Of a DNA stretch of 64,000 nucleotides, positions 54,616 to 63,901 are shown piece by piece. The notes under the pieces are model-generated. The model saw nothing but the letters and a program-made list of their open reading frames with translations, ran no database searches and was not told where the DNA came from. The translations under genes were made by a program, and so were the position numbers. Every line of letters begins with the position of its first letter. Within the stretch, counting starts at the first letter, position 1. The DNA lies in the NCBI RefSeq assembly GCF_014863405.1, contig NZ_JACZZA010000014.1:57642-121641 (forward strand). The letters are read 5' to 3'. The DNA is from Dyella acidiphila (GTDB lineage: Bacteria; Pseudomonadota; Gammaproteobacteria; Xanthomonadales; Rhodanobacteraceae).

Positions 54616-56424
54616 TTACGGGCTGGTGATGTTGAGTGTCACCGGGCCGGCCAGTTCGGTATAGCCGTTGTTGTAGCAGTACCAGACCGTGTACGTGCCG
54701 GGCGCGAGGCTGGAAGTGTCGAAGGTGACCGTGCCGCTGCCGTTCGGCGCCACCTGCCAGCTGGTCGATGCGCCGTTGCCGGGGCTGCTGCCCGCCGCGT
54801 AGATGCCGATCCAGTTGCTGCTGTTGAGCTGGCTGGCGGGCGTGGCGTAGTCGAAGTGCACATACGTGCCCTGGCTGACGCTGGGCATGCTGCTGCTCAG
54901 CGTGGGCGTGCTGGTGGCCGCGGTGGCGGCGAAGGCATCGTTGATCGGTTGTGCGTACTGATCGTTATGCGTGAGCGCGGCAATGCCCAACGCATTTTCG
55001 ATGGTGCGGCCGGTGCTGTAGTGGTTGTAGCTGGCGTTGCTGATGTAGCCAGCCTGCACGGTGCCCGGCGAGCCGACCAGGATGGTGGCGAGGTGGTTGC
55101 CGGTTTCGGTGGACGATTCGTCCCAGGTCAGCACGATCAGCGATCGCTGTTGCGTCCAGGCGGGCGAATTCATGATCGGCTGCAAGGTCTGCTGCAGCCA
55201 GCCGTTCTGCACCTGCAGGCTCTTGGCCGAACCGTTGCCGGAGGCTTCGCCGTCGTAATAGTCGTCCGCGGCGATCCAGGCGAAATTGGGCGTGGTCGCA
55301 GCCGATTGCAGATCGGTGCTCAGCTGGGTGGTGTCGAACAGATGCGCGGCGCAGCGGCTGGCGTTCTGCGCGACGTCCGTGAAGTTGATAAAGGGCGCGT
55401 CGTCCGGTTCGTAGTAGCTGTCGTTGTTGTTGCTGGTGTTGCAGGGCGTGCCCATGCCTTGTTCATAGGCTTTCCAGGTTTTGCCGGCCGCTTCCAGTTC
55501 GTCGCCGATGTTCTGCGCGGTGACCTTGATGTTGGGGAAATAGATCGCGCCCTGCACGAAGGTGTTGCCGCCGGCGATAGCCAGATAGTTTTCGTCGCTG
55601 GGGTGATAGACGCCGCTGTAGTTGTCCAGCAAGGTGCCTTGCTTGGCCAGGCTGTTGATAAAGGGGGCATCGGTGCTGTCGCCGATCACCTGGCTGTAGT
55701 CGGTGTTTTCCATCATCACCACAAACACGTGGTCGAAGGCCGGCACGCTGGAAGCCGGTGCCTGCAGGCTGGCGGCAGTGACCGGCGTGGACAGTGTCAG
55801 CGAGAGATTGTCGGCATAGCCGATGTTGTAGGAAGCACTGGTGTCGGTGAACTGCAGCAGCACGGAAATGCTGCGCGTACCTGCCGGCACGCTGCCGCTG
55901 GCGGATTTCGCTACGAAGCCGCTTTCGCTGCTGCGGGCCGAAGCATTTACGCCGGCCAATTGCGCGGGCGTGCCCAGCGGCTTGCCGTTGGCGTCGAGGA
56001 AGGTGGCGGTTACCACCGCCTGGCCGTTGTAGACGGTGTAGCCGCCCAGCCAGCCGGACAAGCTATAGGTGACCTTGCCGCCATCGATAGCGGTCGCCGC
56101 GCTGGCGACATTCACGTTCTGCCGCAAGGCGGAGTCGCCGTATGGGCCGTCGGCGATAAACGCGCTGCCGCCCGAGCCGCCGCTGGGCGTGCTGAAGCTG
56201 CCGATCGAATAGCAAACGATGGAAGGGCTGCCTTGCGTCACCGTCCAGCCCGGCACGGTATTCACCGCCGACCAGTCAGTGCTGCAGGTGCCGGCTTCGC
56301 CATCGCCGTCGACCAGCAGGTTGCCGCTGCCGGCGGCGAAGGCCGGTGTTGCCATTACGCCGCTAAGACCAGCGGCAACCAGTGTTGCAAGCAGGATCGA
56401 TCCACGTTCGACGCGCATACGCAT
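54616..56424 (-). CDS. Secreted phosphoesterase (acid phosphatase/phospholipase C-type)
   Basis: Exported protein of about 602 residues. Signal peptide (ILLATLVAAGLSGVMATPAFA), then an N-terminal beta-sandwich (about 30-215, NLLVDGDGEAGTC...). The central phosphoesterase domain (about 225-500) carries FDHVFVVMMENTDYSQVIGD, SGVYHPSDENYLAIAGGN and RSLIVLTWDESSTETGNHLA, with the metal-binding Glu/Asn and Asp residues of the family. A C-terminal Ig/fibronectin-like domain follows (ASQLNSSNWIGIYAAGSSPG). The start at 56424 has GGAGG just upstream; the ATG at 56418 is an alternative. It may scavenge phosphate, but no Pho box was identified. Confidence 0.88.
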   Translation of the reverse strand: MRMRVERGSILLATLVAAGLSGVMATPAFAAGSGNLLVDGDGEAGTCSTDWSAVNTVPGWTVTQGSPSIVCYSIGSFSTPSGGSGGSAFIADGPYGDSALRQNVNVASAATAIDGGKVTYSLSGWLGGYTVYNGQAVVTATFLDANGKPLGTPAQLAGVNASARSSESGFVAKSASGSVPAGTRSISVLLQFTDTSASYNIGYADNLSLTLSTPVTAASLQAPASSVPAFDHVFVVMMENTDYSQVIGDSTDAPFINSLAKQGTLLDNYSGVYHPSDENYLAIAGGNTFVQGAIYFPNIKVTAQNIGDELEAAGKTWKAYEQGMGTPCNTSNNNDSYYEPDDAPFINFTDVAQNASRCAAHLFDTTQLSTDLQSAATTPNFAWIAADDYYDGEASGNGSAKSLQVQNGWLQQTLQPIMNSPAWTQQRSLIVLTWDESSTETGNHLATILVGSPGTVQAGYISNASYNHYSTGRTIENALGIAALTHNDQYAQPINDAFAATAATSTPTLSSSMPSVSQGTYVHFDYATPASQLNSSNWIGIYAAGSSPGNGASTSWQVAPNGSGTVTFDTSSLAPGTYTVWYCYNNGYTELAGPVTLNITSP

Positions 56425-56554
56425 ACTCCCTCCGCCCCAGGTTTTTGGATGCGCGGGACAATGCAAGGCAGTGATTGCTGCAGCACGACGGGCAGATGAC
56501 AACGGCCAGGGCTGTTGCGGAATGCGAGCTGGCGCGTGAGTTCGGCGTGAAACG

Positions 56555-56590
56555 CGCGCGCCCTGCCGTGGCGAAACGGCAGGGCGCGCG
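56555..56590 (-). terminator. Hairpin after the DUF2147 gene
   Basis: 14-bp perfect stem (56555-56568 with 56577-56590, CGCGCGCCCTGCCG) with an 8-base loop, 14 bases after the stop of the minus-strand gene. The T tract is poor (GTTTC), so termination is likely but not certain. Confidence 0.6.
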
Positions 56591-56604
56591 CCATGGCTGC
56601 GGGC

Positions 56605-57066
56605 TTATTGCTGGCGAGTCCAGATCTGGCTGCGGCCGAGCAGCGAGAAACCGACGTAGCCGTGCACGTCCAGCTTCTGGCCACCGTCGGCCAGGCTGAG
56701 CTTCACCTTGTAGACGGTGCCGCTCTGCGGATCGAGGATCTTGCCGCCATCCCAATTGTCGCCGTCTTGGTGCACGCCCCACATGATGGTCATGCCTTCG
56801 ATCGGCTGGTCTTTCTTGTCGCCGTCGCACTTCTTGCAGACCGGATGCGGGCCGTCGTCGGAAATCAGCACTTGCTGCACTTTGCCCTGCAATTCACCGC
56901 CGTTGTCGGTGATCTGGATGATCGACTTCACCTTGCCGGTCTTGTCGTCGACCTGTTGCCATGTGCCCACGGGGCTGTCGTTGGCGGCCCAGGCCACAGC
57001 CGAGCTGAGCAGCAGGCAGGCGGCGAGGGCGAACTGCGGCAGGCCCGGTTTGGACAGGTATTTCAT
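56605..57066 (-). CDS. Exported DUF2147-family protein
   Basis: 153 residues with a signal peptide (FALAACLLLSSAVAWA) and a DUF2147 beta-barrel domain (SPVGTWQQVDDKTGKVKSII; the central ISDDGPHPVCKKCDGDKKDQ with a CKKC pair; GGKILDPQSGTVYKVKLSL; ending in GFSLLGRSQIWTR). This family is often found in cell-envelope contexts; the biochemical role is unknown. Divergent from apbC. Confidence 0.9.
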   Translation of the reverse strand: MKYLSKPGLPQFALAACLLLSSAVAWAANDSPVGTWQQVDDKTGKVKSIIQITDNGGELQGKVQQVLISDDGPHPVCKKCDGDKKDQPIEGMTIMWGVHQDGDNWDGGKILDPQSGTVYKVKLSLADGGQKLDVHGYVGFSLLGRSQIWTRQQ

Positions 57067-57246
57067 CGTGAAGTACTCCCTACGTTGGCGTATGGGGAGC
57101 CTGCCCAGCCGCTCGGGGCATGGTCAAGTTGCATTGCGCAAACACGCGCAGTTCACCGCCACCATACGTTTCAAGCACTTCCCGGCCAGGGCGGCTCGCG
57201 CCGGTGCTGGCATAATGCACGATCTCCTCAGAACTATCCTTTCCCC

Positions 57247-58337
<1,091 letters not shown>

Positions 58338-58341
<4 letters not shown>

Positions 58342-58880
58342 GTGCCCCGCGGCAGGTGCTCTGCCTGAGCGGCAGCCTGCGGCGGGTATCGTCCAACACC
58401 GCGGCGCTGCTGGCAGCGCGGCAGCTGGCGCCGGCCTCGCTGGCACTGCGCCTGTACGAGGGGCTGGGCGAGCTGCCGCTGTTCAATCCGGACGACGAAA
58501 ACGAACCGCTGCCGCCCGCCGTGCAGGCCCTGCGCGAGGCGGTGGGACGCAGCGACGCGCTGCTGATCGCCTGCCCGGAATACGCGCATGGCGTGCCGGG
58601 CGCGTTCAAGAATTTGCTGGACTGGCTGGTCGGCAGCCTGGAATTTCCCGGCAAGCCGGTGCTGCTGCTCAATGCCTCGGCACGTGGCTCGCACCATGCG
58701 CAGGACGCCCTGTGCGAAATCCTGCGCACCATGTCCGCGCAGCTGTTGTCGCCCGAGCCGCTGGGGGTGGCGTTGCCCGGCGCCGGCTGCAGTCCGGCGC
58801 AGATCCTTGCGAGCGAGGCGCGCTGCCTGGAACTGCGCACGGCGCTGGCCTGTCTGAATGGCGCTTGGGAAAGCCGCTGA
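58338..58880 (+). CDS. NADPH-dependent FMN reductase family protein
   Basis: Flavodoxin-fold oxidoreductase of 180 residues. FMN-phosphate loop SGSLRRVSSNTAAL at the N-terminus and PEYAHGVPGAFKNLLDWLVG, the typical second FMN-binding loop. Coupled to apbC by a 4-base overlap, so it may act in redox or Fe-S handling. The substrate is not predictable; quinone, flavin or chromate reductase relatives exist. Confidence 0.9.
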
Positions 58881-58967
58881 CCGGCTGGCACAGCGCCCGC
58901 CCGACCATGTATTTTTAGCGCTTTGCGCCCGGGGGAGCCTGGCGCATGGCCCGTACCCGGAGTCCGC

Positions 58968-59534
58968 GTGAGCATCAAATCAGATAAATGGATCCGCCGC
59001 ATGGCGGAGCAGCACGGCATGATCGAGCCGTTCGAAGCAGGGCAGGTGAAGCTGCGCGACGGCAACAAACTGATTTCCTACGGCACCTCCAGCTACGGCT
59101 ACGACGTGCGTTGCGCGCGCGAATTCAAGATCTTTACCAATATCAATTCCACCATCGTCGATCCGAAGGCGTTCGACCCGACCAGCTTCGTCGACGTGGA
59201 AGCGGACGTCTGCATCATCCCGCCCAACTCCTTTGCGCTGGCGCGCACGGTGGAATATTTCCGCATCCCGCGCCAGGTGCTCACCGTGTGCCTGGGCAAA
59301 AGCACCTATGCCCGCTGCGGCATCATCGTGAACGTCACGCCGCTGGAACCGGAGTGGGAAGGCCATGTGACGCTGGAGTTTTCCAACACCACGCCGCTGC
59401 CTGCCAAAATCTATGCCAATGAAGGCGTGGCGCAGATGCTGTTTTTCGAGTCCGACGAGGAATGCGAAACCAGCTACCGCGACCGCGGCGGCAAATACCA
59501 GGGCCAGCAAGGCGTTACCTTGCCACGGACCTGA
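58968..59534 (+). CDS. dcd: dCTP deaminase
   Basis: Deaminates dCTP to dUTP for thymidylate synthesis (188 residues). Conserved opening [56 protein letters not shown], and the catalytic Glu137 in VTLEFSN. GTG start at 58968; longer frames give an unlikely N-terminal extension. A 3' neighbour encodes a lipoprotein. Confidence 0.97.
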   Translation: MSIKSDKWIRRMAEQHGMIEPFEAGQVKLRDGNKLISYGTSSYGYDVRCAREFKIFTNINSTIVDPKAFDPTSFVDVEADVCIIPPNSFALARTVEYFRIPRQVLTVCLGKSTYARCGIIVNVTPLEPEWEGHVTLEFSNTTPLPAKIYANEGVAQMLFFESDEECETSYRDRGGKYQGQQGVTLPRT

Positions 59535-59618
59535 ATGCCCGCTGCCTTTCACCCATCCATCCTTGCGGGGCGGCGCTACACTTCGCTGGCCTCACCGAAA
59601 CAGTTGCAGGAGATCCAC

Positions 59619-60149
59619 ATGATCCGTTTTTCCACGTTGCCGCGCCGCGGCGCTGCCGTGCTCCTGATCGGCAGCCTGCTGGTACTCGGCGGTTGCCACC
59701 GCGGTGCGAGCAAAGACGAGGTGCCCACCTCGCAGACGCAGAGCCAGTTCGACCTGACCATGAAGGCGTACAAGAGCGGCCAGTTCCTGATCGACGGCGC
59801 CGTGCTGTCGGCGCTGGATGCCGGCAGCCATTTCGCCTATCTGAAAGAAACCGGCCGCTTGCCCAAGACGGTGCTGCTGCTGCCCAGCGATGATTCGAAG
59901 ATCCGCAAGCAGCATCTGCAGTACATGGCACGCCTGCAGCTCGACTACGGCTTCGTGGTGTACTACGACGACGGCGGCAAGCTGGCGCGCATCAACCCGG
60001 TGGATACCAAGGCGCGTGCGCTGGAGGACTACCATGCGCCGGCCGCTGCGCCCAGCAGCGACAACCAGAAGGACGCCAGCGGCAATGCCTACGGCGGCAA
60101 CGGCGGCGGCGACGACCAGTCGCAGCAGCAGGGCGGTGGCGGTCACTAA
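59619..60149 (+). CDS. Lipoprotein, 176 aa, unknown function
   Basis: Predicted lipoprotein with signal AAVLLIGSLLVLGGC (lipobox LGGC, Cys near residue 25). The mature part contains QTQSQFDLTMKAYKSGQFLI and KIRKQHLQYMARLQLDYGFV; the C-terminus is Gly/Gln/Asp-rich and disordered (GGNGGGDDQSQQQGGGGH). The start is set by AGGAG 7 bases upstream. No family recognised. A strong terminator follows. Confidence 0.75.
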   Translation: MIRFSTLPRRGAAVLLIGSLLVLGGCHRGASKDEVPTSQTQSQFDLTMKAYKSGQFLIDGAVLSALDAGSHFAYLKETGRLPKTVLLLPSDDSKIRKQHLQYMARLQLDYGFVVYYDDGGKLARINPVDTKARALEDYHAPAAAPSSDNQKDASGNAYGGNGGGDDQSQQQGGGGH

Positions 60150-60171
60150 GCCGTACGCACCCTGTTCCAGC

Positions 60172-60206
60172 CAGAACGCCCGCCTTGCGCGGGCGTTCTG
60201 TTTTTT
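60172..60206 (+). terminator. Intrinsic terminator after the lipoprotein gene
   Basis: 12-bp perfect stem (60172-60183 with 60189-60200, CAGAACGCCCGC) and 5-base loop, then six T. Confidence 0.95.
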
Positions 60207-60212
60207 GCCAGA

Positions 60213-60638
60213 TCAGATCGTGCTTGCCGCCAGCCGGTTTTGCAGCAGCGCGATGCGTGCTTGCAGCGCGCTGTCCGCGTAGGGTTCGGCGCGGCCGCTG
60301 CCCCATACCGGACCGGGCCATGCCGCATCGCCTTCCACGCGTGCGAGCACATGCACATGCAACTGCCGCACGATATTGCCCAGCGCGCCGATATTGAGCT
60401 TGTCGCACGGCACCGCGTTACGCAGCAGCGCCGCCACCTGGTTGATCTCCTGCCACAGCTGCTGCTGTTCGTCGGCGGCCAGGTCGAGTATTTCGCTCAT
60501 GCCAATGCGGCGCGGCACCAGGATCAGCCAGGCAAAGCGCGTATCGTTCATCAGCAGCACTTCGCACAACGGAAGTGAAGCGATGTGTTGCGTATCGGCA
60601 TCCAGGCGCGCGTCCAGGGTGAAATCGATGCTGCTCAT
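60213..60638 (-). CDS. HIT-domain protein
   Basis: Nucleotide-binding HIT-like protein of 141 residues. FTLDARLDADTQHIASLPLC at the N-terminus and the histidine-triad region NIVRQLHVHVLARVEGD, in which the third His is replaced (HVHVLAR), as in several HIT relatives. Possible role in nucleotide or AMP-conjugate hydrolysis, uncertain because of the altered triad. ATG at 60638 overlaps the upstream dienelactone hydrolase stop by 4 bases. Confidence 0.85.
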   Translation of the reverse strand: MSSIDFTLDARLDADTQHIASLPLCEVLLMNDTRFAWLILVPRRIGMSEILDLAADEQQQLWQEINQVAALLRNAVPCDKLNIGALGNIVRQLHVHVLARVEGDAAWPGPVWGSGRAEPYADSALQARIALLQNRLAASTI

Positions 60639-61309
60639 GCGTGACCCAGGTTTTGTTCGAAGAAAGCCAGCGTGCGTTGCCAGGCGAGCCTGGCGCTGGC
60701 TTCGTGATAGTGCCTGGGGTCGATATCGCGATTGAAGGCGTGGCCGGCACCGGCGTAGTTGTACACCTCCATCTGCGGCAGCAGCTGGCGATGCTTGGCA
60801 ACTGCCTCGGGCGGAATGGAGGCATCTTCGTCGCCGAAATGGAACATCACCGGCGCTTGCGGCGTTTCGCCCAGAAAGGCCAGATTGCGTGCGCCGTAGT
60901 AGCTCACCGACGGCAGCCCCAGGCGCAGCGCGGCGAGCAGCGCCACGGTGCCGCCCCAGCAATAGCCCACGCTGCCGATCTTGCCGGCCGAGGCGATCGA
61001 CTCGGCGGCGCTGGCAACGTCTTCCAGCGCACGCTCCAGGCCGAGTTCGGTCACCAACTGGCGGCCGCGCTGCATGCCGGCGTCGTCGTATTCGAGTTCC
61101 ACACCGCTTTCCAGGCGATCGAAAAACGCCGGAGCCACCGCGGTATAGCCGGCTGCGGCAAAGCGATCGGCCACGCTGCGTATATGCGCCGTCACCCCGA
61201 AGATTTCCTGGATCACCACCACGCCGCCCTTGGGCTTGCCCGGCGCTTCCGCCAGATAGGCGCCAATGCACTGGGTGCCCGAGGTCGGAATGTTGATGGA
61301 CGTGCCCAT
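60635..61309 (-). CDS. Dienelactone hydrolase family protein
   Basis: Alpha/beta-hydrolase of 224 residues. Nucleophile Cys117 in VGYCWGG, acid in FHFGDEDASIP (about Asp162) and His190 in YAGAGHAFNRD form the DLH triad. Also VVVIQEIFGVTAHIRSVADR. The true substrate is unknown; carboxymethylenebutenolidase is the family name. The ATG at 61309 is preferred over the longer frame to 61411. Coupled with the HIT gene. Confidence 0.92.
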   Translation of the reverse strand: MGTSINIPTSGTQCIGAYLAEAPGKPKGGVVVIQEIFGVTAHIRSVADRFAAAGYTAVAPAFFDRLESGVELEYDDAGMQRGRQLVTELGLERALEDVASAAESIASAGKIGSVGYCWGGTVALLAALRLGLPSVSYYGARNLAFLGETPQAPVMFHFGDEDASIPPEAVAKHRQLLPQMEVYNYAGAGHAFNRDIDPRHYHEASARLAWQRTLAFFEQNLGHA

Positions 61310-61600
61310 GGCGGTAGCTCCGGCTTGGATAGGCCGCCAGTGTAAACGCCAGTGATTGATATGACGTGTAGGAAACAGCGAGGTCCGCGTGCATGGCGGA
61401 CTCTCCATCAATACACGTGTCGGCGTGCCGCCCCTGCGCTACCTGGGGGCCTGCAAGAGACGCCTGTTGTGGACCCATCGAGGGATTCACTGTCAATCAT
61501 TCGTATATGATGCGGTCGAGCCTTGGGGAGGCTTCGTAACCGGGGTCATTACATCGTAGTCAAGCGGTTTCTATTTGGTCATTCCACGACTGGAGGGAAT

Positions 61601-61939
61601 ATGCGCAGATACGTCTTGATCGTTTTGCTGCTGGTCTTCGCCGCTACGGCGGGTTGTGAAACCGTCTCGCCCCAACAGCAGCACGCCGCCGACCAAGCCA
61701 AATGTGCCGGCTATGGCTATCAGCCGGGCACAGACCAGTTCGCCCATTGCATGATGAAGGTCGACACGCGCCGTGAAGATCGGGCTGTCGCGCAAGTGCA
61801 AGGCGATGCCAACATGAAGGCGCTGAGCATTCAGCGCAACGGCGATACGCGATTCCCGGTTTGCGGCGCATCGATGATGGACGCAAATCTCGATACCGTG
61901 AACAACGCCTGGTATGGCCCGAATTGCCGCGAAAAATAG
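61601..61939 (+). CDS. Lipoprotein A of a paralogous pair, 112 aa
   Basis: Signal MRRYVLIVLLLVFAATAGC with a lipobox-type end (TAGC). The mature part shares with the gene at 62094 the pattern ADQAKCAGYGYQPGTDQFAH followed by CMM and an Arg pair; the C-terminus (FPVCGASMMDANLDTVNNAWYGPNC) differs. GGAGGG lies just before the ATG. Small exported proteins with this G-Y-G-x-x-P-G-T pattern occur in many Proteobacteria; function unknown. Confidence 0.8.
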   Translation: MRRYVLIVLLLVFAATAGCETVSPQQQHAADQAKCAGYGYQPGTDQFAHCMMKVDTRREDRAVAQVQGDANMKALSIQRNGDTRFPVCGASMMDANLDTVNNAWYGPNCREK

Positions 61940-61954
61940 CACCCGAAGCCAACC

Positions 61955-62042
61955 CGTAGGTTGGGTTAGCGCAGCGTAACCCAACAGATCCTCACCGAAG
62001 GAACTGGCATCGTTGGGTTACGCTGCGCTAACCCAACCTACG
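61955..62042. repeat. Dispersed palindromic element, perfect 31-bp arms
   Basis: Arms at 61955-61985 and 62012-62042 beginning CGTAGGTTGGGTTAGCGC are exact reverse complements with a 26-base spacer. It lies between the two paralogous lipoprotein genes. Confidence 0.95.
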
Positions 62043-62093
62043 CACCGCCAATCGACTCTATCTACCCACTATTCGTGCAATGGGAGAACTGCC

Positions 62094-62498
62094 ATGAAGA
62101 CACGAGTGCTTCTTGCATTTGCAGTGATGGGCACCTCAATGACACTCGCCGGCTGCAGTGTCGACACCCGCCCATCGCCGCAGCAGACCGCCGCCGATCA
62201 GGCGACCTGTCAAGGCTACGGTTACCAGCCCGGCACCAATCGCTTCGCCGATTGCATGATGTCGCTCGCGAATCGCCGCAGCGCCACGCTGGAACGGCAG
62301 CAGCGGGATGCCGCGCAGTGGAGGCAGCAGCAACAGCAAGACAATGCCTGGGCATCGCAGCAGAACAACCAGAATCAAAACACGCAAAGTGACAGCAACT
62401 GCACCACTACATCGACGACTCAGCAGAGCGGGACGCAGCAGAGCGGCGATACGACGACGAGCCAGACGGTGACCAATACCGTGACTAAGTGCCATTGA
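62094..62498 (+). CDS. Lipoprotein B of a paralogous pair, 134 aa
   Basis: Signal MKTRVLLAFAVMGTSMTLAGC with lipobox LAGC (Cys21). The conserved segment ADQATCQGYGYQPGTNRFAD then CMM and an Arg pair matches the gene at 61601. The C-terminal half is Gln/Asn/Thr/Ser-rich low complexity (QQNNQNQNTQSDSNC) and ends TNTVTKCH. GGGAG lies about 9 bases before the ATG. The pair arose by duplication and diverged at the C-terminus. Confidence 0.8.
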   Translation: MKTRVLLAFAVMGTSMTLAGCSVDTRPSPQQTAADQATCQGYGYQPGTNRFADCMMSLANRRSATLERQQRDAAQWRQQQQQDNAWASQQNNQNQNTQSDSNCTTTSTTQQSGTQQSGDTTTSQTVTNTVTKCH

Positions 62499-62551
62499 GT
62501 TGCGATCTTGTGGGTCACGCTGTTTTCAACGGAAAAGAGGAGCCGAGGTCG

Positions 62552-62962
62552 CTAAGCAGCCTGGCTACGTATCGCCTGTAAAGCCGCCCGCGTCATAAAG
62601 CCCGAGCGTGTCTCCCCTGGGTGCGTGGAAACATAGCTGTCGATCTTCGAGAGCAATTTGCGCGGCACGGTGATGTTGATCTTTTCAGCCTTGCCTTCGT
62701 ATTTGGCCGTATCGACATCCACCACCGCCCAGATGCCATTCGCATAGTCGATATGCTGCTGATGGACCCGGATAGGCTGCGGCTCGGGAAGCTCGGCGGA
62801 GTCATCGTCCATGATGCCTTCCAGATGCAGATCGATCGCTTCCAGCACTTGGACCAGCGCGTCGTCGATGGAGTCGCCCGCTGAGAAACAACCGGGAAGG
62901 TCCGGCACGGTGACGCCGTAATGCTGGCCGTCGTCGGTATGTAGAACAACAGGGAATCGCAT
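62552..62962 (-). CDS. hicB: HicB antitoxin
   Basis: Antitoxin of 136 residues: HicB fold (VVLHTDDGQHYGVTVPDLPG, CFSAGDSIDDALVQVLEAID) plus a C-terminal ribbon-helix-helix DNA-binding part (INITVPRKLLSKIDSYVSTH). AGGAGG lies before the ATG, inside the remnant hicA stop region. The toxin gene upstream is broken, so this is an orphan antitoxin/autorepressor. Confidence 0.92.
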   Translation of the reverse strand: MRFPVVLHTDDGQHYGVTVPDLPGCFSAGDSIDDALVQVLEAIDLHLEGIMDDDSAELPEPQPIRVHQQHIDYANGIWAVVDVDTAKYEGKAEKINITVPRKLLSKIDSYVSTHPGETRSGFMTRAALQAIRSQAA

Positions 62963-62970
62963 GGGGCCTC

Positions 62971-63151
62971 CTATTTCCAGCCCGCCTGTTTGGCGATGCT
63001 GTGAAACGTACCTGTGGGAATGTCGGCTTTGGATGGGGGACCGTAACGAGGCCCGGTCTGGAGGGTGTTTGAACTGATGATGTGAGCCTTTGACGCGGCT
63101 CATTACCCAGCCCTCGGCTTCCGGCCGCGTGATGACATCCGCGCTCTTCGC
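62971..63151 (-). pseudogene. hicA: HicA toxin remnant
   Basis: Decayed mRNA interferase. Three reading frames each hold part of HicA: KSADVITRPEAEGWVMSRVK-GSHHQFKHP, then RPGLVTVPHPK, then DIPTGTFHSIAKQAGWK plus stop. Two single-base deletions are needed to join them (near 63060-63067 and at the AAA run 63028-63030). The start codon is also absent: the codon expected to be ATG reads GCG at 63151-63149. Several independent lesions argue for true decay rather than sequencing error. The His of GSHHQF is still visible. Confidence 0.85.
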
Positions 63152-63158
63152 GGTGGTT

Positions 63159-63199
63159 ATTATACCTACCAAATGGGATCGTCAACACTATACCCACCA
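63159..63199 (-). promoter_or_regulatory. hicAB promoter with repeated operator
   Basis: On the minus strand TTGACG (63185-63180) and a perfect TATAAT (63164-63159) with a 15-base spacer. Two 11-base direct repeats, TATACCTACCA (63161-63171) and TATACCCACCA (63189-63199) on the plus strand, straddle it, a likely HicB operator. It should still drive hicB. Confidence 0.7.
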
Positions 63200-63269
63200 T
63201 TCCGGGGCTCAGAACTGAGTGAGCCTGCTTACAGATACAGTCTCGTCGAGCGCAGCTACGGGGAAAACG

Positions 63270-63722
63270 ATGAATCGTGACTGGTACGAGGGATGGCAGG
63301 GACAGTACCGTCGAATGCTGCGATGGCGTGATCGTCTCGCCGAAGTGTATGGAGGCGGTGATTCCGACGTTGTTTATGATTTCATCTATGCTTTTTTTCA
63401 GAGTAGTTACCACCTGTGCGATTGGCTGGTCTCCTCTGAAGCGGTCTCTAAAAAAGATATGAAGGCGCTATTTGATTCTTCTGTCGAGCTCCAGCTCTGT
63501 CGTGACATCTGCAATTCATCGAAACATTTACAGTACGACCGCCCGAGTCTCGATCCAGCGCCCAGAATTGGTCGAGAATGGGATCCATGGACGAAGAGTT
63601 CGCATGAGTGGTATCTCTATTCAGACAGGCGCAGAAACGTTTCGGAGTTAGTCCAAGGATGCGTCGATGTATGGAACAAATACCTTTCCGACAACAGACT
63701 TAGCGCGAAATTGGCGGACTAA
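63270..63722 (+). CDS. Hypothetical protein, 150 aa
   Basis: Not recognised. Soluble, helical, Trp/Asp-rich (DWYEGWQGQYRRMLRWRDRL; VVYDFIYAFFQSSYHLCDWL; LQLCRDICNSSKHLQYDRPS). Lower GC than the chromosome average, next to a toxin-antitoxin remnant and an insertion sequence, so probably horizontally acquired. The ATG at 63270 has only GGGGAAAA upstream. Similar uncharacterised proteins exist in many bacteria; no defence or mobile function can be claimed. Confidence 0.65.
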   Translation: MNRDWYEGWQGQYRRMLRWRDRLAEVYGGGDSDVVYDFIYAFFQSSYHLCDWLVSSEAVSKKDMKALFDSSVELQLCRDICNSSKHLQYDRPSLDPAPRIGREWDPWTKSSHEWYLYSDRRRNVSELVQGCVDVWNKYLSDNRLSAKLAD

Positions 63723-63846
63723 CGTCACCTTTTAGATAACCACCTTGACCCATCGGATTTGTGCGGACCATTTCTCGATAAGCGTCAATGATCTCAAACC
63801 AATCTTGGGGTTGTTGTAATTTAAAATTTTCAATTGAGTAATGCAT
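63700..63846 (-). CDS. Possible 48-aa ORF near the IS element
   Basis: MHYSIENFKLQQPQDWFEII then DAYREMVRTNPMGQGGYLKG, a plausible soluble segment with AT-rich codon use. It overlaps the convergent gene at 63270-63722 by 23 bases. It may be the end of a gene cut by the insertion sequence or an independent small gene. Confidence 0.3.
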   Translation of the reverse strand: MHYSIENFKLQQPQDWFEIIDAYREMVRTNPMGQGGYLKGDVSPPISR

Positions 63847-63901
63847 TTCAGGTATGCGCGATTGAGTGGCCTGCACTAACTGGTCCAGATGTAGGGTTAG
63901 T

